Shown here: piece after piece, positions 46,932-60,288 of the stretch
Layout: every line of letters starts with the position of its first letter
Numbering within the stretch: the stretch's first letter is position 1
From: Vespula vulgaris
Lineage: Eukaryota; Arthropoda; Insecta; Hymenoptera; Vespidae
Length of the DNA stretch: 64,000 nt
Assembly: GCF_905475345.1 (NCBI RefSeq)
Contig: NC_066594.1
Span: forward strand, 2,231,001-2,295,000
Direction: 5' to 3'
The notes under the pieces: model-generated
Told to the model about the DNA's origin: nothing
What the model saw: the letters and a program-made list of their open reading frames with translations, nothing else
Databases searched by the model: none
Program-made: the position numbers and the translations under genes

Positions 46932-47460
46932 ACCAAACTATCCCTCGTAGCACTCCGTGCTCGATTCCAATGCATAATATAACGCTCTACGATCGATATT
47001 CAACGCGATTCACGTTACGGGTTCGCCTTGTTTTCGTTTCATTTATCTCGTTATCAACTCCCTCGTATCGTTCCGCTTCGTCGCCAAAGACAATACCAGT
47101 CAGGTGTGATTATCTTCCAATAAGGGCTGTGTTCTTTCAAGAGAATAGAACGAGTGAAATATATTTAATTAAGAAAGACGAACGAATCGAAAACCCGTAT
47201 AACATTTTCCTTATCCCCCAAAATCGTATCAAAACTAAACTATCATACATACACAATCGAGAAAGTTAATTAAACGATACATTAATCATTAACCATTCCC
47301 TCTATAAATTATTAAACGTATACCTTTACAAATTCATTGTATCTTTATCTTTGTCTTGTTGTTACGAAGTATAACGTAAGATCACGAAATTCTATCTTGT
47401 TTAAACTCGGTGTATTATTTCAATGATCGTTATATTCGCATTACTCTGACACGCTGATGG
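44601..47460. other. Non-coding with repeats
   Basis: Repeat-free patch at 44765-44900 with TATATAACG at 44801. A CT tract lies at 45299-45327, a purine block at 45400-45500, CT tracts at 45859-45906, 45979-46042 and 46197-46219, and (GA)n at 46886-46926. Plus-strand frames after that GA tract are not supported by any domain. Confidence 0.5.
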
Positions 47461-47473
47461 AGGATCGCAAATA

Positions 47474-47507
<34 letters not shown>

Positions 47508-47639
47508 TTACTCTCTGTTCACAACGAATGGTAACAAAACAGAAGTAAAAGAGTAACAGAGATAGATTGAGAAAGAGAAAGAGAGAGAATACAGAAAGGG
47601 AGCCAAAAGGATAACGGTGTATTATATGTCGAGTTACTC

Positions 47640-47690
47640 GAGGGGTGGTAATGGTGGTGTGGTGATGGTGGTGTGGTGATGGTGGTTTGT
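47640..47690. repeat. 14-bp GT-rich minisatellite
   Basis: A 14-bp unit, ATGGTGGTGTGGTG, is repeated about 2.6 times at 47651-47686, preceded by related GGT words. A CT tract at about 47474-47507 lies just upstream. Confidence 0.75.
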
Positions 47691-50170
47691 GTAGACGATG
47701 GAGGAAGTTAGGGCGGATACCTGCAGGCGATCTACGCGTATTAAATTAACCCCCGGTCGAGGAGGAGCTCACGCTCTTCGACCTCGCGTGTCCGGGAATG
47801 CTCGAAAGCCAAGCGCGGACACTAAGAATTCATTAGCGGACCACCCCCCATTGTACGCCGATGGTTACGTTCGGTGACATCGCATGTAAAACCCTTGGGA
47901 AAGATCGATCGATCATTCTAGTCGAGAGGGAAAGAGACAGAAAGAGAGAAAAAGAGAAAAGGATCGAACATTTTGATTCGATCGTTACTATTATTTCTCG
48001 TAAATCCTTTTCCTTTTTTTTTCTCTTTTTTTCTAAACGAAAAAACTCATCTATTATGGAGAAATGATCGTTCTAATAGCATATACGATTAATATTTTAA
48101 ACAGAATCGATATGTCGTATACAATATAATATATAGGAAATATATACGATTAAAATAACGTGAACGATTATTGTTTTCAGATAAAATGCTTACATCGTGT
48201 CTTCTCCTCTTCTTCTTCGTTCTTCTTTCTTCTCTCTTCTTTCTTCTTTTTTCTAATCGTTATTTCCCTTTTCTTGCTCTTTTTCTATGAAAGGATAATT
48301 AACGAAATCGTCGTTCTCACACTTTCGACATTTTTATCGAGGGTAGGAAAATATGGGGATTACGTTTTAAAGTGACGCGAGGGTTGTTGAAAAAGAGAGA
48401 AAGAGAGATAGACAATGAACGTGAGTAAGAGAAATAGAAATACAAAGTGAGTGAGCGAATGAGAGAGAGACAGAGAGAGAGAATACATACGACTGAAATT
48501 AAGCGAATTTGACGGAGCCCATTTCCTCTTCATTTGCTAAAACAAATCGTGCACTAGTTATCCTAGAGAGGAGACACTGGGTGCACTTAGCTGATGAACG
48601 CGTATTCCGGTGGTAGCACGCGCACGCAATGTTACTCGCAATGTCTCTCACGCAACGAATACGCTTGTTTCCCGTTTGTCGAACTGAATTTGAATAAACA
48701 CAAAGCCCTACTTCGTCTGTTTACCGTCTCTAACCTCTGCCACAATAACAAAGAGAGAAAGAGATATATGTGTATATATAAAAGAAAAAAGCTCCTTCGT
48801 GTGACTGCTTACTTGCTAACATTCGATTCAACACATTCACCTTCAACGAAGGTGATATTTATTCGGTCAAATGATACGACTGTTATGAGAATTCTAAATT
48901 CTCTATAGTAGCGTTTACCTTCCTGAATTCTTCTTCTAGATTTATTGAAAAAAAAAAAATAATACCAAGAAATATTTTTAAAGAGCGTGTGTGTATGTGT
49001 ATGTATCTATGTTACTAAAGATTAAGAATATTTATAAAAGAAATTATTTTATAATTTTCTATAAAAGAATTTTAACAGTAACAATACAAAAGAATATTTT
49101 TCTATAGAATATCGTTACCATATGATTGGAATTATTTATAAAAATTATTTTGAAACGTTAACGATGTAAAAGGATATTTAGAAAAAAAAAAAAAGTATTA
49201 TTACCATGATCAAAATTAGATACGAATTTCTATTTGAAAATAAGTACGATCATGAATAGAAAAATAGATTATTAGAAAGAGATTAAAAAATAAATAAATC
49301 CTCAATCGACAGTAACAAAATTTTCATTCTAATTTTTTACATTGAAATTTATAAAAAAAAAAAAAAAAAAAGCAGTGCCGTCGATCGTGAGAACGGAGAT
49401 TTGAAAATAATATTCCAACTTATGAAATAATTTTCACAAGGATCGATTGAAGAAAGAAAGAGAAAGAGAGAGGGAGAGGGAGAAGGAGAGGGAGAGAGCG
49501 AAAAGAGAAAGGGGTATTAAGGGTAGCATGAAAATTATGTATGTATGTATAGCTCGTATTTTAGGTATATATCCGGGGCGTAATCGTATTATACAGTACG
49601 TCTGGAAAATAGAGTGAGAAAGAAATATAAAACGTGGCTGCGTAAGCGATTCAAAACCTATCGTTAACTTTTGTCCGGTCGCGTGCTAAACCATCCATTA
49701 GAGGTTCTATATCCGCGAGAAAAGAAAAAAAAAAAAAGAAAAAGAAAAGGAGTCAAAGTATTGTAATAATTTATTTTACCAGGGATAATAAGCCGGTCTC
49801 TATTATACTGTGCATTACACGTGTAATTCTTTCCTGAAAAGAAAAAAAGTTTCCTGTCACGAGCTTGAAATAAGAGGGCGAGACAAGCTTTATTGGTCCG
49901 ATGGGCGTCGTGAGATCGTTGAGAAATCTAATCGTAGTGGCATGGATTCAATCGCGATATATCGATTCTGTTTTAAAGCACAGCTTTTATCTTTTTACTT
50001 AAAAACAAATCAAAATAATAATACTAATGAATTCGTTATCATTTTTAGTTTATCTAATTTTTCATTATACATTTATCTAATACAATTATAAAGTAGGTAG
50101 TTTTTCTTGCTTCTGTTTTTTTCAATAGATTTTAGTGTTTAAATATCAGTTATTAAAACATTATCAACAA
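47691..50170. other. Non-coding; one island then AT-rich
   Basis: Repeat-free GC-balanced patch at 47700-47910. T/C block at 48197-48290. An ATG-initiated frame of 104 codons at 48594-48908 has mixed residues but no recognised domain. The rest is strongly AT-rich with A-runs (for example 49358-49372). A purine patch lies at 49450-49510. I do not call a gene. Confidence 0.45.
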
Positions 50171-51550
50171 ATTAATTTTTATCGAAATGTAGAATTTTTA
50201 TTTGAAATGTGTGACGGTCAATATTTTTTATATAAAAATTATATATATATATATATATATATGTAAATATTATACGTATATTTTCTGTCATTTTGTTACC
50301 AATGATAACATACGGATTATATATTATTGATGACGCAATGAGTTGGATTAAATATGTATCGAAGTATAACAATCGAACATTTATTATCGAAGTTCGTAGA
50401 AAGTGAGTATTTCGTGACCACAGGAACGATAGATAGAACGAGCATCGAACAAAAAAAAACTTTATCCATCGTTCACCCCTCGTCTGTCGTCTGTTGAAAA
50501 GATCGATAGACCGGAAGTAACATCGGCCCAACTCACAAGGCTATAATAGGAGCCGAGGATGATAATCGCGAGCATAATGTGTCATCGAAGAAAAATAGAT
50601 TATTACCTTGAATACATCATCGTTTAGGAAAGAGAGAGAGTAGAGACAGGATTGCACGTTTCCCTAGGTAAATATAGTATTGAATAGTCGACCAATAACA
50701 GGTCTTACAGGGTCATTCGTCGATCCCGAAGGGATGAGACCAATAATTTTGGCGCTGAAACAAAACAGCTTTTTCTTTTCTCTCTCTCTCTCTCTCTCTT
50801 TCCCTTTCTTTTTTTCCTTTTTTTCATTTTTTATATAGAATAAAGATATACAACTTTGGACAGGTATGTATGTATATAACACAGTTAATATGTGATATTC
50901 GAAAGAAGAAAAAAGAAACGGCGAGGAGTAAGGGCGGGTCGAGAAAAGGGAGGAAAAAGAAAAACATATTAATAAAATATATCGAAAAAGAAAAAAGAAA
51001 AAAAAAACGTTTCGGTCCTTCAATCTTTATTCTTCCACGAGATAAGAGAGCGTTGTCCTAAAAGCTCGTAGACCCCTGATTACTGAGCTAACGGGTTAGA
51101 AAAATCGTTGCTGCGCCGCACAATGGTGCACTTTATCCGCGTAATTGACTCAATGACCATTTGCCAACGTGGAAGTCTATCGTCGTCGTTGTCGTTGCTC
51201 GACTATATGACAGAGAGACGACGAAGAGACGACGAAGAGACGAAGAGACGAAGAGACGAGGACGACGAAGACGACGACCAACATCGTGCTTTCTTTATCC
51301 GGCTGACCCACTCAGATTGCTACAGCGCAAAAGACACGATCAGGGGGAGATGGAAGGGGAAAGAGAGGGGGTGGAGAGGAGAAGGGAGGAGAGATTAAAC
51401 GGGTGAAAATTAGAAGGAGATGGATACGAGAAGTAGATGAGAAGAGGAGAGACATTATTACTAAACCAAATGAGTCACTCTATTCGAGTAAGGCTGCTTT
51501 ACAAAAACTGATAACGGTTATCAATCGTTCTTTTTCTTCTTCCCTTCCTC

Positions 51551-51594
<44 letters not shown>

Positions 51595-52240
51595 GTTTCT
51601 TTCTGTTTCTCTTTCTTTTTCTCTCCTTTTCTGACACATACAAGAGTTATCGGGTAGCAAACGCGACAACATAAATTCTATACTACCGACGACTAACGAG
51701 GCTTCACCAATGAAATCCGATGCTTCATCGAGACAACATCGAAACGTCTAATGACGCGCCTTCAGGGTAGAACGTTCGACGTATTTCTCGGAGAAGTGCC
51801 GAGAACTCGATCGTATCGTTTCTATGAATATTACTTATGTTCTCTTACAGACGTCTCTTTTTTCAACTTATATTAACTCTTTCTCTCTTTCACTCTCTCT
51901 CTCTCTTCTTGTTTAATATATACATACGTATACATAGTACCAGAGAGAATTTTTCGTTATTGTTTATCATGTGTTTCGCGTTCTTAATAAAATAACCTAT
52001 TAGTGAGAACGAACGAGAAAGTGATTAATAAAGTCATTCGTGACTAAATATCGGAACGTGTTAATCCTTGAAAAGCATACAATTGAGATAATGCATGAAT
52101 ACTACGATAAATGATAATTATTCTCTTATTACGTTGCAATTTATCAGCACGGATTCGTTTAGTGATACATTAATATAAACGATTACTTTGTTACATAGTT
52201 ATATCCTTTGGCTTCTCTTGGAAATACTGTCAGAATGAGA
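50171..52240. other. Non-coding with repeats
   Basis: (TA)n at about 50239-50262, CT at 50780-50799, purine-rich at 50900-51008, GACGAAGA words at 51208-51275, CT at 51559-51591. No gene is supported. Confidence 0.5.
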
Positions 52241-52246
52241 ATCCGT

Positions 52247-52247
<1 letters not shown>

Positions 52248-52302
<55 letters not shown>

Positions 52303-52475
52303 TCTCTAGCTTCTCTATATACCGTGCAGAAGTTCTCGAACTTTAAACCTCAGTTTATCGACTAATTTCGCTCGACCCAAGGACAGTCGAAACCTCGAGA
52401 GACAGACTTAGCACGGTGCTCCTCTCGATTGGACGGTTGACTAGTTTCGAACTCGATAAACCTACCATATAGACA

Positions 52476-52546
<71 letters not shown>

Positions 52547-52885
52547 AAAGCGAGAACCGAAGCAAAGTTTCAATTCTAACACCGTCGTAAGGCACAGTAT
52601 TCGACGACGAAGATTTCGTTAAAATCAACACGGAACCCCACTCAACCTTAATTCGATTAAACCTATCCAAGAGAGAAAGAGAGAAAAAATAAAAAGGAAA
52701 AAAAAATATATACATATACAAATCATTATAAAACATTCGTGCACGTAACAGGATAACGTGTACGCATTGATTGACACGTGTTGAATAAAATAAAAAGCGA
52801 ATTTTTCCGTACGAGTTTTTACGAAAAACTCGAGTTTTAACGAAAGGAAATTAAAAAAAAAAAAAAGGAAAAAACGAACGAACGA

Positions 52886-52931
<46 letters not shown>
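52248..52931. repeat. Three long dinucleotide tracts, CT then GA then GA
   Basis: (CT)n at 52248-52308 is followed by (GA)n at 52481-52543 and again (GA)n at 52889-52931. The 52481 tract is among the longest pure tracts in the window. CT at 52248 and GA at 52481 are complementary and about 170 bp apart, so a transcript through them could form a long stem. Confidence 0.9.
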
Positions 52932-52934
<3 letters not shown>

Positions 52935-52959
52935 GAGAGAGCAGAGGGAGGACAAATAA

Positions 52960-53290
52960 GCGAAAGGGATCATTCGTCCTTTATCCCTTTATACGCCCAC
53001 GGTTTGTTTTGACACTCAGTGACAATTCGAGACAAATCCATTAATCTATTGCGGGCTTTTGTGTTCGAGATAGGAGCCATTACATTATCAGTGTAAAGTG
53101 TAGAGACGGCGAGTTACGGACTGACGAGACTCTCGGCCCAGCTGTTCGCGTCCAATTAGGCCTCGCTTGATAAGCTCAATAATACCGGCATTATTAAAGA
53201 ACAAGCGGGTATTTGTTACGGTGTCTCTCGTAGCGCCGTTATAATATTATGACCTTTCCGTAAAGAATTCTGTAAGATTAATATGGTCAC
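52960..53290. other. Complex-sequence island
   Basis: GC-balanced, repeat-free sequence after a GA tract, with no reading frame that stands out. It may be a conserved element; nothing specific is recognised. Confidence 0.3.
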
Positions 53291-53571
53291 CTTCATTTCC
53301 GTAACTTTCGTCTTTTTCCTCTTATTATTTATGAGAAATCGTGTCTAGTTTCAATCTGGTATCGATCATTTTCGTATATAAATACTTACATATGATAGAA
53401 GTGTTCCGATAATGCATGCATACGCGTAAATATATCTATACTGTTTATATATCCCAAAGGAGACACATGTTACTTAGAGACTTTTTGTCCCAATTAAAAT
53501 GAGATCTCAGCTGTTCAAAGTGTCTTCGTAGAAGTAACAGTATAAATTATCTCTACTCTCTGACTATGTAA

Positions 53572-53573
<2 letters not shown>

Positions 53574-53618
<45 letters not shown>

Positions 53619-53625
53619 TCTCTCT
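53574..53625. repeat. (CT)n microsatellite
   Basis: CT run of about 38 bp with a CCCTC interruption and a TCTGTC tail. Confidence 0.9.
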
Positions 53626-53879
53626 GTCCGTTTCTCTGTCTTACGCCATTGAGAGACACAAATAAACAAATGTCCTAGAAAACTGTTATGCTCTGTACGA
53701 TTATTTTCAAACGATATATGTTACCTAGTATATAAAAGTGTTACAAAAAGTTAACTTCTCTCGTTTCTACCCACGCATCTGCATTGAGCTCCATACGATA
53801 GGCAAGTTATCAGTCATCCTGTAAAACGCGTTATCGTACTTCCCCCATACGACACTCAAACTTCCTTCTTTCTTTTTTT

Positions 53880-54660
53880 CTTTCTCTTCTTCTTCTTCTT
53901 TTTCTTCTTTTTCTTCTTCTTCTTCTCTCTTCCTTGATATCTCATTTCTCTGTCCAACTCTCTATCTCTTTCTCAAACGTTGGTTACGTTGTTACGCAGA
54001 GATATAAAGTCATTGTTATTCTTACAGGCTCGGCCGGATCGTTCGGAGATACAAACAAGGACAATATCGCAAGTATAACAAAAATAAGCAAACGAAGAGT
54101 CGAGAAAAAAAAATATTACGGCCGATTAAGATCGTCGTTTAAAAACAACAACATTGAACGATAATTATCCTTTCCAACGAAATACTCTATTATTATTATA
54201 ACGACAAAGTTTCACTGCGTAATAATCGTGAAAGTTCGAAATCATATCTATACAACGATACGTTTACCACTCCCATTTTTTTATCTGCTAAGATAAACGA
54301 CATGGCGTATTTATCACGGACATTTACGATATTCCTTCATTCCTTTCTTCACGTAATACCTGTTAAATTTCAAATCGTTATTCTCAATCAAAAAATCTGA
54401 ACAATGATAACAATATCTTACCAATGTCTTTTTCTGTATCTCACAGGAAGAAAGAAAGAAGGAGAAGAAAAAGAAGAAGAAAAGAAAAACAAAAACAAAT
54501 TCGAAAGAGAAAAATCGTCGTGCGTAGGAAATGATTGAACATTCTTAAATCGATTCAGGATCACGCTATTATTATTGCGTTATTACTTACGTGGACTGAG
54601 AAAAAGATATCAAAAGAGAGAAAGAAAGAAAGAAAGAGAAAGAAAGAGAGAGAGAGAGGA
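53880..54660. other. Non-coding; one good acceptor
   Basis: TTC/TTCTTT words at 53870-53930. An acceptor-like TTGTTATTCTTACAG ends at 54027 and opens a 45-codon plus frame to 54164. Its peptide becomes Lys/Asn-rich and resembles nothing known to me. A purine block lies at 54450-54490 and 54615-54662. No gene is called. Confidence 0.35.
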
Positions 54661-54699
54661 TAAGAAGTACAACGACGTACGCTCGCGATTTTACTACTC

Positions 54700-55070
54700 G
54701 TTATCGTCTTACACACGCACGTGTGCGTGTAGTACGAGACGTAGTACTACGTATCCCGTCTCTCTACCTTCCCCACCCTTCTTCGACCCTTCCCGTCCTA
54801 CCAGCGTCATTGCTCTCTCTGTGGCGAGCGGTTTGGCCAGTTTCTCTCTGCGGCTCCACATCCCCTCTCCTGTTTTCTTCTCTCTCTCCCTCTCTCTCCC
54901 TCTCTCTCTCTCTCTTTATATTCCCAGTTCTCTCCTCTCACTCTTCCTGCAGCGTCACAGTCACGTTCGACTTGTTTTATCGCGGTCACGTGACGCTCGT
55001 TCCTGACGTCACGCGGTCACTAACCATATTATGTCCACGGCACTGACCTTACCCCTCCGTTCTCCTTCAA
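54700..55070. promoter_or_regulatory. GC-rich island with E-boxes and a CRE
   Basis: A GC-rich, CpG-containing stretch interrupted by CT runs (54880-54915). It holds CACGTG at 54718-54723, the extended palindromic E-box GTCACGTGAC at 54985-54994 and a full CRE TGACGTCA at 55004-55011. GTCACGTGAC is the form preferred by MITF/TFE-type and USF-type bHLH-zip factors; TGACGTCA is bound by CREB/ATF bZIP proteins. This is compatible with a promoter or enhancer, but no transcript start or gene can be assigned. Confidence 0.35.
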
Positions 55071-58000
55071 CCATTCGTTTTTAAAAGCTTTTCGATCGTA
55101 CGTAAGTAAGTAAGTACGTACAACATACATACCTAGTTACGTACACATATGCACCCTCCGACACACTCGAGCCGACTCTGAATTACGACTGCTACTACTA
55201 ACGTTCACGCTTTACAACCGTTAGAATTCGATCTAATTAGTAATTACATGTTAACGTTGTCACTGATTATACTCACAATGTAGTTACATGTTCGATAAGA
55301 GAATCGTTTATGGAAATCGTTTCAATCGGAGAGTTCTATCGGTCAATTCGTATATTATATTATTATATTTTCTTATTAGCTATACGTGATAAATAATATT
55401 AAATTCATTCGCTCTAATCGGCTATACGATATCCTAACTTATTTATTTACTTATTTATTTTTTTATTTTAATTAAATATAACTATCGTATATCAACGGGT
55501 ATATTAAAACGAGATTATTTTTCGTTATAAAAAATTCTTTCATATTGCATCGATTCGAATTGATATAAATCGCTCAAAGAAAGAAAGAAAAAAATAAAAA
55601 GAATTATTCATTATTTCTCTAAATTTAATTCTTTTTAATTAGACGATTTCATTCGGATTATTTTTTATACGATTACTATTAAAAACTTCGTGACGTACGT
55701 AACTCTTCATGGTGTGCCTTGACATCAGATCACTATAAACTTAAAATAAAACAATTCATTATTCCGAGCAAAATAATTAAAGATAAAATCTGAAATCTTT
55801 TAAATCGATGATAACTCCAAAAAGAAAAAGAAATAATCGGAAGAAAATATGGAAAATTGTAAAATTAATAAATAATGTCACTTTCGATTAAGCGTAATTG
55901 GAAGGAACGTGTATAAAATATAAAGTTGATTCGAATCTCGTGGTTTCGTTCTGAATTCCTATTAATCGCGATGAACTTTTCATAGAAGGGTTAAGAAGAA
56001 AAAGAAAAAAAAAAGAAGATGGGGTAGATCTTCGCGAAGAGGCTTTAAGTAAAGTTCGTTTCCTACCAAAGCTGGGTCTCAAAGGCGGACTCGTAAGAAA
56101 GGATTAAAGTGTCATTAGTATCATTAAATTGTATTTAATGTTGGTTAGAGCGATCCAAAAGAGCAGAGTAATCTCTTACGATCGAGAACACGATCCCTCT
56201 TTGCTTCTTCAATTCCTAACGTTTATTCCGTCGTTAAGAGAAAATAATTAAGGAAAACCCTTGACCATCAACGAGTAATAGATATTTCTCTTTCTCTTGT
56301 TCTCTTTTTCTTTCTCTTTCTTTCTTTCTATTTTTTTTTGTTCTTTCTTATTTCCTCTCTATCTCTGCCTTTCTTTTTACTACCCTCATTTATGTATTAC
56401 ATTATTATCGATCTTGCTAACTTCCCCGCTAATATAAGAAAATAATAACCAGGAAAGGGCAAAAATTAAGGGATCGATGAGAGATATGACTATAGGAAAA
56501 GGGTCGTAAAAATATAAGAGGCAAAGTGGTAGGCGCAGCCATTGATTTTACTCCCATAAATCGTACGACCGGTATCGACGGAACGAGACTAGTAAATGAA
56601 TTTATACGACTTACTCACTATTGATAAACGTTCGTGTTGTCCTTTGGAAGAGCTATTCCTTTGTACGATTCGTTTCTTAGTAATCGACATTATTTACAAC
56701 GAACGAATGTTTATAAAGGTAAATAGTTCTTTGTTCGTTTCGCGAACACGTTAACTGTTGATATCTGATATATACATATATATAAATACATAAATAATGT
56801 TTTGCCTAGAGAAAAAGAAAAAAGTACAAAATAAAAGAAAATTATCCAACTTAATATTTAAAATATATGTTATTTAAAATATTGTCCAACGTATAATTAA
56901 AATAAATAAATATATAAATATATAAATAATATATAAATTTATTTCTCCAATGTTTTATATATACATATATATGTATATATATATATATCTGTTTATTTAT
57001 TCGAGAATCGCGAAAGTTCGTTCGGTTAGCCCAACGAAGAGGATTTTCTACTATCGTCTTATATTCGCGATCGCAATATACCGACAAACCCGTTTTCCAA
57101 TAAAATAGTAAAAGACCAACGTTGTGGAAGGGAGAAAGCAAAAGGACAACAACAACAACGAGGACGAAGACGACGAAGACGAGGACGACGTCGACAAACA
57201 GGATGGAAAAGGAGGAACGAAGAGCTTTATACGAGCATAACCTTACACACACATAAACACACGACATAAATACACACACACACGTGCACGCACATGACAC
57301 ATACACATAAACATATATGTATAAAAGAAAGAGAGAGGGATCGACGTGTAAGAAAGAAAAAGAGCGGAGGTTGAACGCAAAATGGTTAAAAAGAGATGCT
57401 CTCGTGGTGAGTCAGAAGCAGCAACAAAAAGAAAAAGAAAAAGAAATAGAAAAAAGAAAAAAGAAAAAAGAAAGAGAGAAAGAGAGAAAAAAAGAGAAAA
57501 GAAAAGAGAACGAAGCAAGGCAGGAATAACGGACGCGAGTGGGATAGAGAGAGGCAGTGCACGACACACGTGGTCGAACACGTGTCCACGAGAGCCACGA
57601 ACCACTCTGCGAGAGTTCGCTTCGACTTTATTTCTACCTTGCGCGCCGATTCCCGTATTCGATTAAGTACTACGGTGTATCTTCGTTATCGTAAAAGCCT
57701 CGAAATACGAGCCCGAGAGTGGGTGTCTTGCTTGAAAAATTGCCCCGAACCTTTCGTGATACACCGAAACTCTTCGTTCTTTCGTTTTTCTTCTTTTTTA
57801 TCGTACGTTGAAAAATTTATGAAAGCAACTGAAGGAAATTTTTAAGCGATTGTAAAAAATGTTTAAAGTAATATCAACTTTGTTACGTTATTTTTACTAC
57901 TGTATTTTTATCACTACTGTTACGTTATTTTCAATACTTCGTTCATGATAATCTATCTATAATATATATTAATTATATCAGTAATTTTTTGTTGGATTTT

Positions 58001-58300
58001 TTTATAAATATTATTAATGAATAAAAATTGCCAAGTAAATAGATCAACAAAAAATACTATAAAATACGAGAGATATAAAGAGAGAGAGAGAGAGTTCTTA
58101 TCGAAAGAACGTGAAAAAAATATATAAAAAAAACGCAAAGATTTTAATCGCATATAAAATCCAAGAGATAAATCATATAAAATAATACGAAGGCAAACAA
58201 GAAAACAATAGAGAAAGAAATATTAGTATTGTAGAAGAAAATGAATAATTAATTGATATAGATATATTAACATGGGGGAAAGCATTGAAAATAATTCACG
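55071..58300. other. Mostly AT-rich non-coding
   Basis: AT-rich from 55230 to 56120 and 56760-57000, T/C words at 56286-56340, GAC/GAG trinucleotide words at 57150-57195, (CA)-rich words at 57245-57305, a purine block at 57425-57512 and AT-rich from 57780. No gene is supported. A CpG-containing patch at 57520-57740 is repeat-free. Confidence 0.5.
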
Positions 58301-58620
58301 CGGTAAAGGGTTAATACCAGTGGCACGTTGAATTAACATTGGCAAACACAGATATCACGATTATATTTCGCGGCCGTGCGACACACGCTGCGCTACGGAT
58401 CTTACCGTAATATGTTAGCCGCAATGAATGGAGTAATCGTGTCAGCGGAGAAACGAGAGCTCGAACGCGGTACAACCCTCGTTTGAACTTCCAGCCAAGC
58501 GGCAAGATCACCACGGTGTTCAACACAGCGTTGGTGGGAGAACACGCTCGAATAAATTTACGAAAATATTCCCTTTTCGCCGTTTCATATTTACAATAAA
58601 ACGACAACCGACGAAAACTG
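58301..58620. other. Complex-sequence island
   Basis: Repeat-free, GC-balanced sequence in an AT-rich setting. A minus frame of 98 codons crosses it without ATG context or recognised domain. It resembles the other islands and may be regulatory. Confidence 0.3.
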
Positions 58621-59055
58621 GTATTCCAAATGAATGTTGTTAAAAATGAAAATTTATCTAGCTAAGTAGATATGTATGTACGTAAGTATATAAGTATACA
58701 CATACGTACATACATACGTGTCTATTATACGTAGATAAAGTAAAATACTGTTGTACGAACATACACACGATAGATCAGTTAAATTAAATTTCAATTCGAT
58801 GAGAGATAAATGATCGTTTGTGTGACCGCAGAGACGACGACTAGTAACAAGCCGAAGACAATAAGCTTCGGTAGACGACATCCTCCGATATTCCGATTCT
58901 CTCATCGAAAACCGGAATAGAGACGTTAAGGTACGTACACAGGTGTGCCGGAAACAAGATGGGTAAACCGCAGTAGTAGTACGGTAGTAGCAGGGCCGAG
59001 GAGGAATAGAAGGAGGAGGATGAGGAGGAGCCACAGGACTCGGTAACGTGTGAGC

Positions 59056-59098
<43 letters not shown>

Positions 59099-59390
59099 GT
59101 TCAGATATATAGAGATAGAATCTGATAGTAGATACGTAGACGGCAATAGTATCCTGAATCAAGGGACAGAGACCAATCAGTGAATTTCTACCGATCTGTT
59201 CCACACAACTGAAAATCCAGCGCGATTATAACGCACGGTGTGTGTGAGAGAGGAGAAATCATCTTTCCCTCTTTCTCTTTCTCACTCTCTCACCCTCTCT
59301 CTCTCTCTCTCTCTCTCTTTCTCTGTACGCACGAGCAACATATATTCATGTATGGCTTGCCAGTTGCAAGAACGCGAAGCTGTAGCACGC
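58621..59390. other. Non-coding with repeats
   Basis: TACG/TATG words at 58670-58720, GGAGGA words at 58995-59030, (GA)n at 59059-59095, CT at about 59284-59322. No gene is supported outside the candidate exon at 59391-59579. Confidence 0.5.
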
Positions 59391-59579
59391 TTATAGGTAA
59401 CTCGGTCCGGTAATTGCCGGTACGTCCAGAGATCCAGATGCTCCCCAATCAGTGATTCTCCTCTTCCTCCGGATCCTCCTCTTCGGGTATTCCTCCTCCT
59501 CATCCTCCATCTCTTCGTCGAACTTGAGCTCGTGTGAGTGCGGAGATCCGTGACCGTGTTGAGAACGGCCGGTTAGCTC
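59391..59579 (-). CDS. Candidate terminal exon, acidic and basic clusters
   Basis: On minus, ATGGTCAG precedes an in-phase run of 62 codons to TAA at 59391-59393. The peptide starts ELTGRSQHGHGSPHSHELKF. An acidic cluster (DEEMEDEEEE) is followed by a basic one (KRRIRRKRR), then SGSLDVPAITGPSYL. The local GC content is higher than in the surroundings. The acceptor lacks a strong pyrimidine tract. A plus-strand frame (59609-59848) lies just to its right and overlaps the upstream part of this minus frame. The charged clusters partly reflect CTC-rich sequence. No family is recognised. Confidence 0.3.
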   Translation of the reverse strand, partial: ELTGRSQHGHGSPHSHELKFDEEMEDEEEEYPKRRIRRKRRITDWGASGSLDVPAITGPSYL

Positions 59580-60257
59580 CTGACCATACGCATGGCAGCA
59601 CCGTTTAATTGGCACTGGACACAATGGATTATGGAATGGTGGTCTACCCTCCTGACACTCCTCCCCCGCGCACACTTCATGTCAAAACCATTGCGCTCTC
59701 GTTTTACGTACGAAAGTACCGTCGAATCGAGCGATCTACCCTTCTCCCTTTCACTCCGCTCACTCTTTCTCTCCCTCGCGCTTTGAGTTACGTATCTAAT
59801 CGTCCCAAAATTTTCTTCCGCTTAATCGAGTATCTGGAACAGATGTAAACATTCTCAAATTTACGAAAATAAAATGTTACATATGTATATCCTCCAATAG
59901 GTATATCCAAGATATTCTTCTTTCTACAATTTATCGAATATCTGGAATACAGAGGCAATTGTCATCAAATTTTCGAAACACATATTATATATTATACGAT
60001 ATACCACAATTGTGTTATAATTTTAATAATAATGTTATAACGATAATATTATTAATGTATAATGTGTTGATGTGGATATAATAAAATTACGTTATTATCT
60101 TATAAAGATTTTGCAAATCCTTGTATGATTATTGATCATCCTCACTTCCCTTCATATTGGACCAATAAACTATGAAAGAAATTAAAATAGGTATCGTACA
60201 TAGGGAACTGTAATTATTGAAGGAATATTCCGAACTTTATGATAGCACCTCTCCCTC

Positions 60258-60288
<31 letters not shown>

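Noticed and set aside
54028..54164. Exon after the good acceptor at 54027
   Set aside because: The acceptor is convincing, but the frame quickly becomes Lys/Asn-rich, the only donor is weak, and no homology is recognised.
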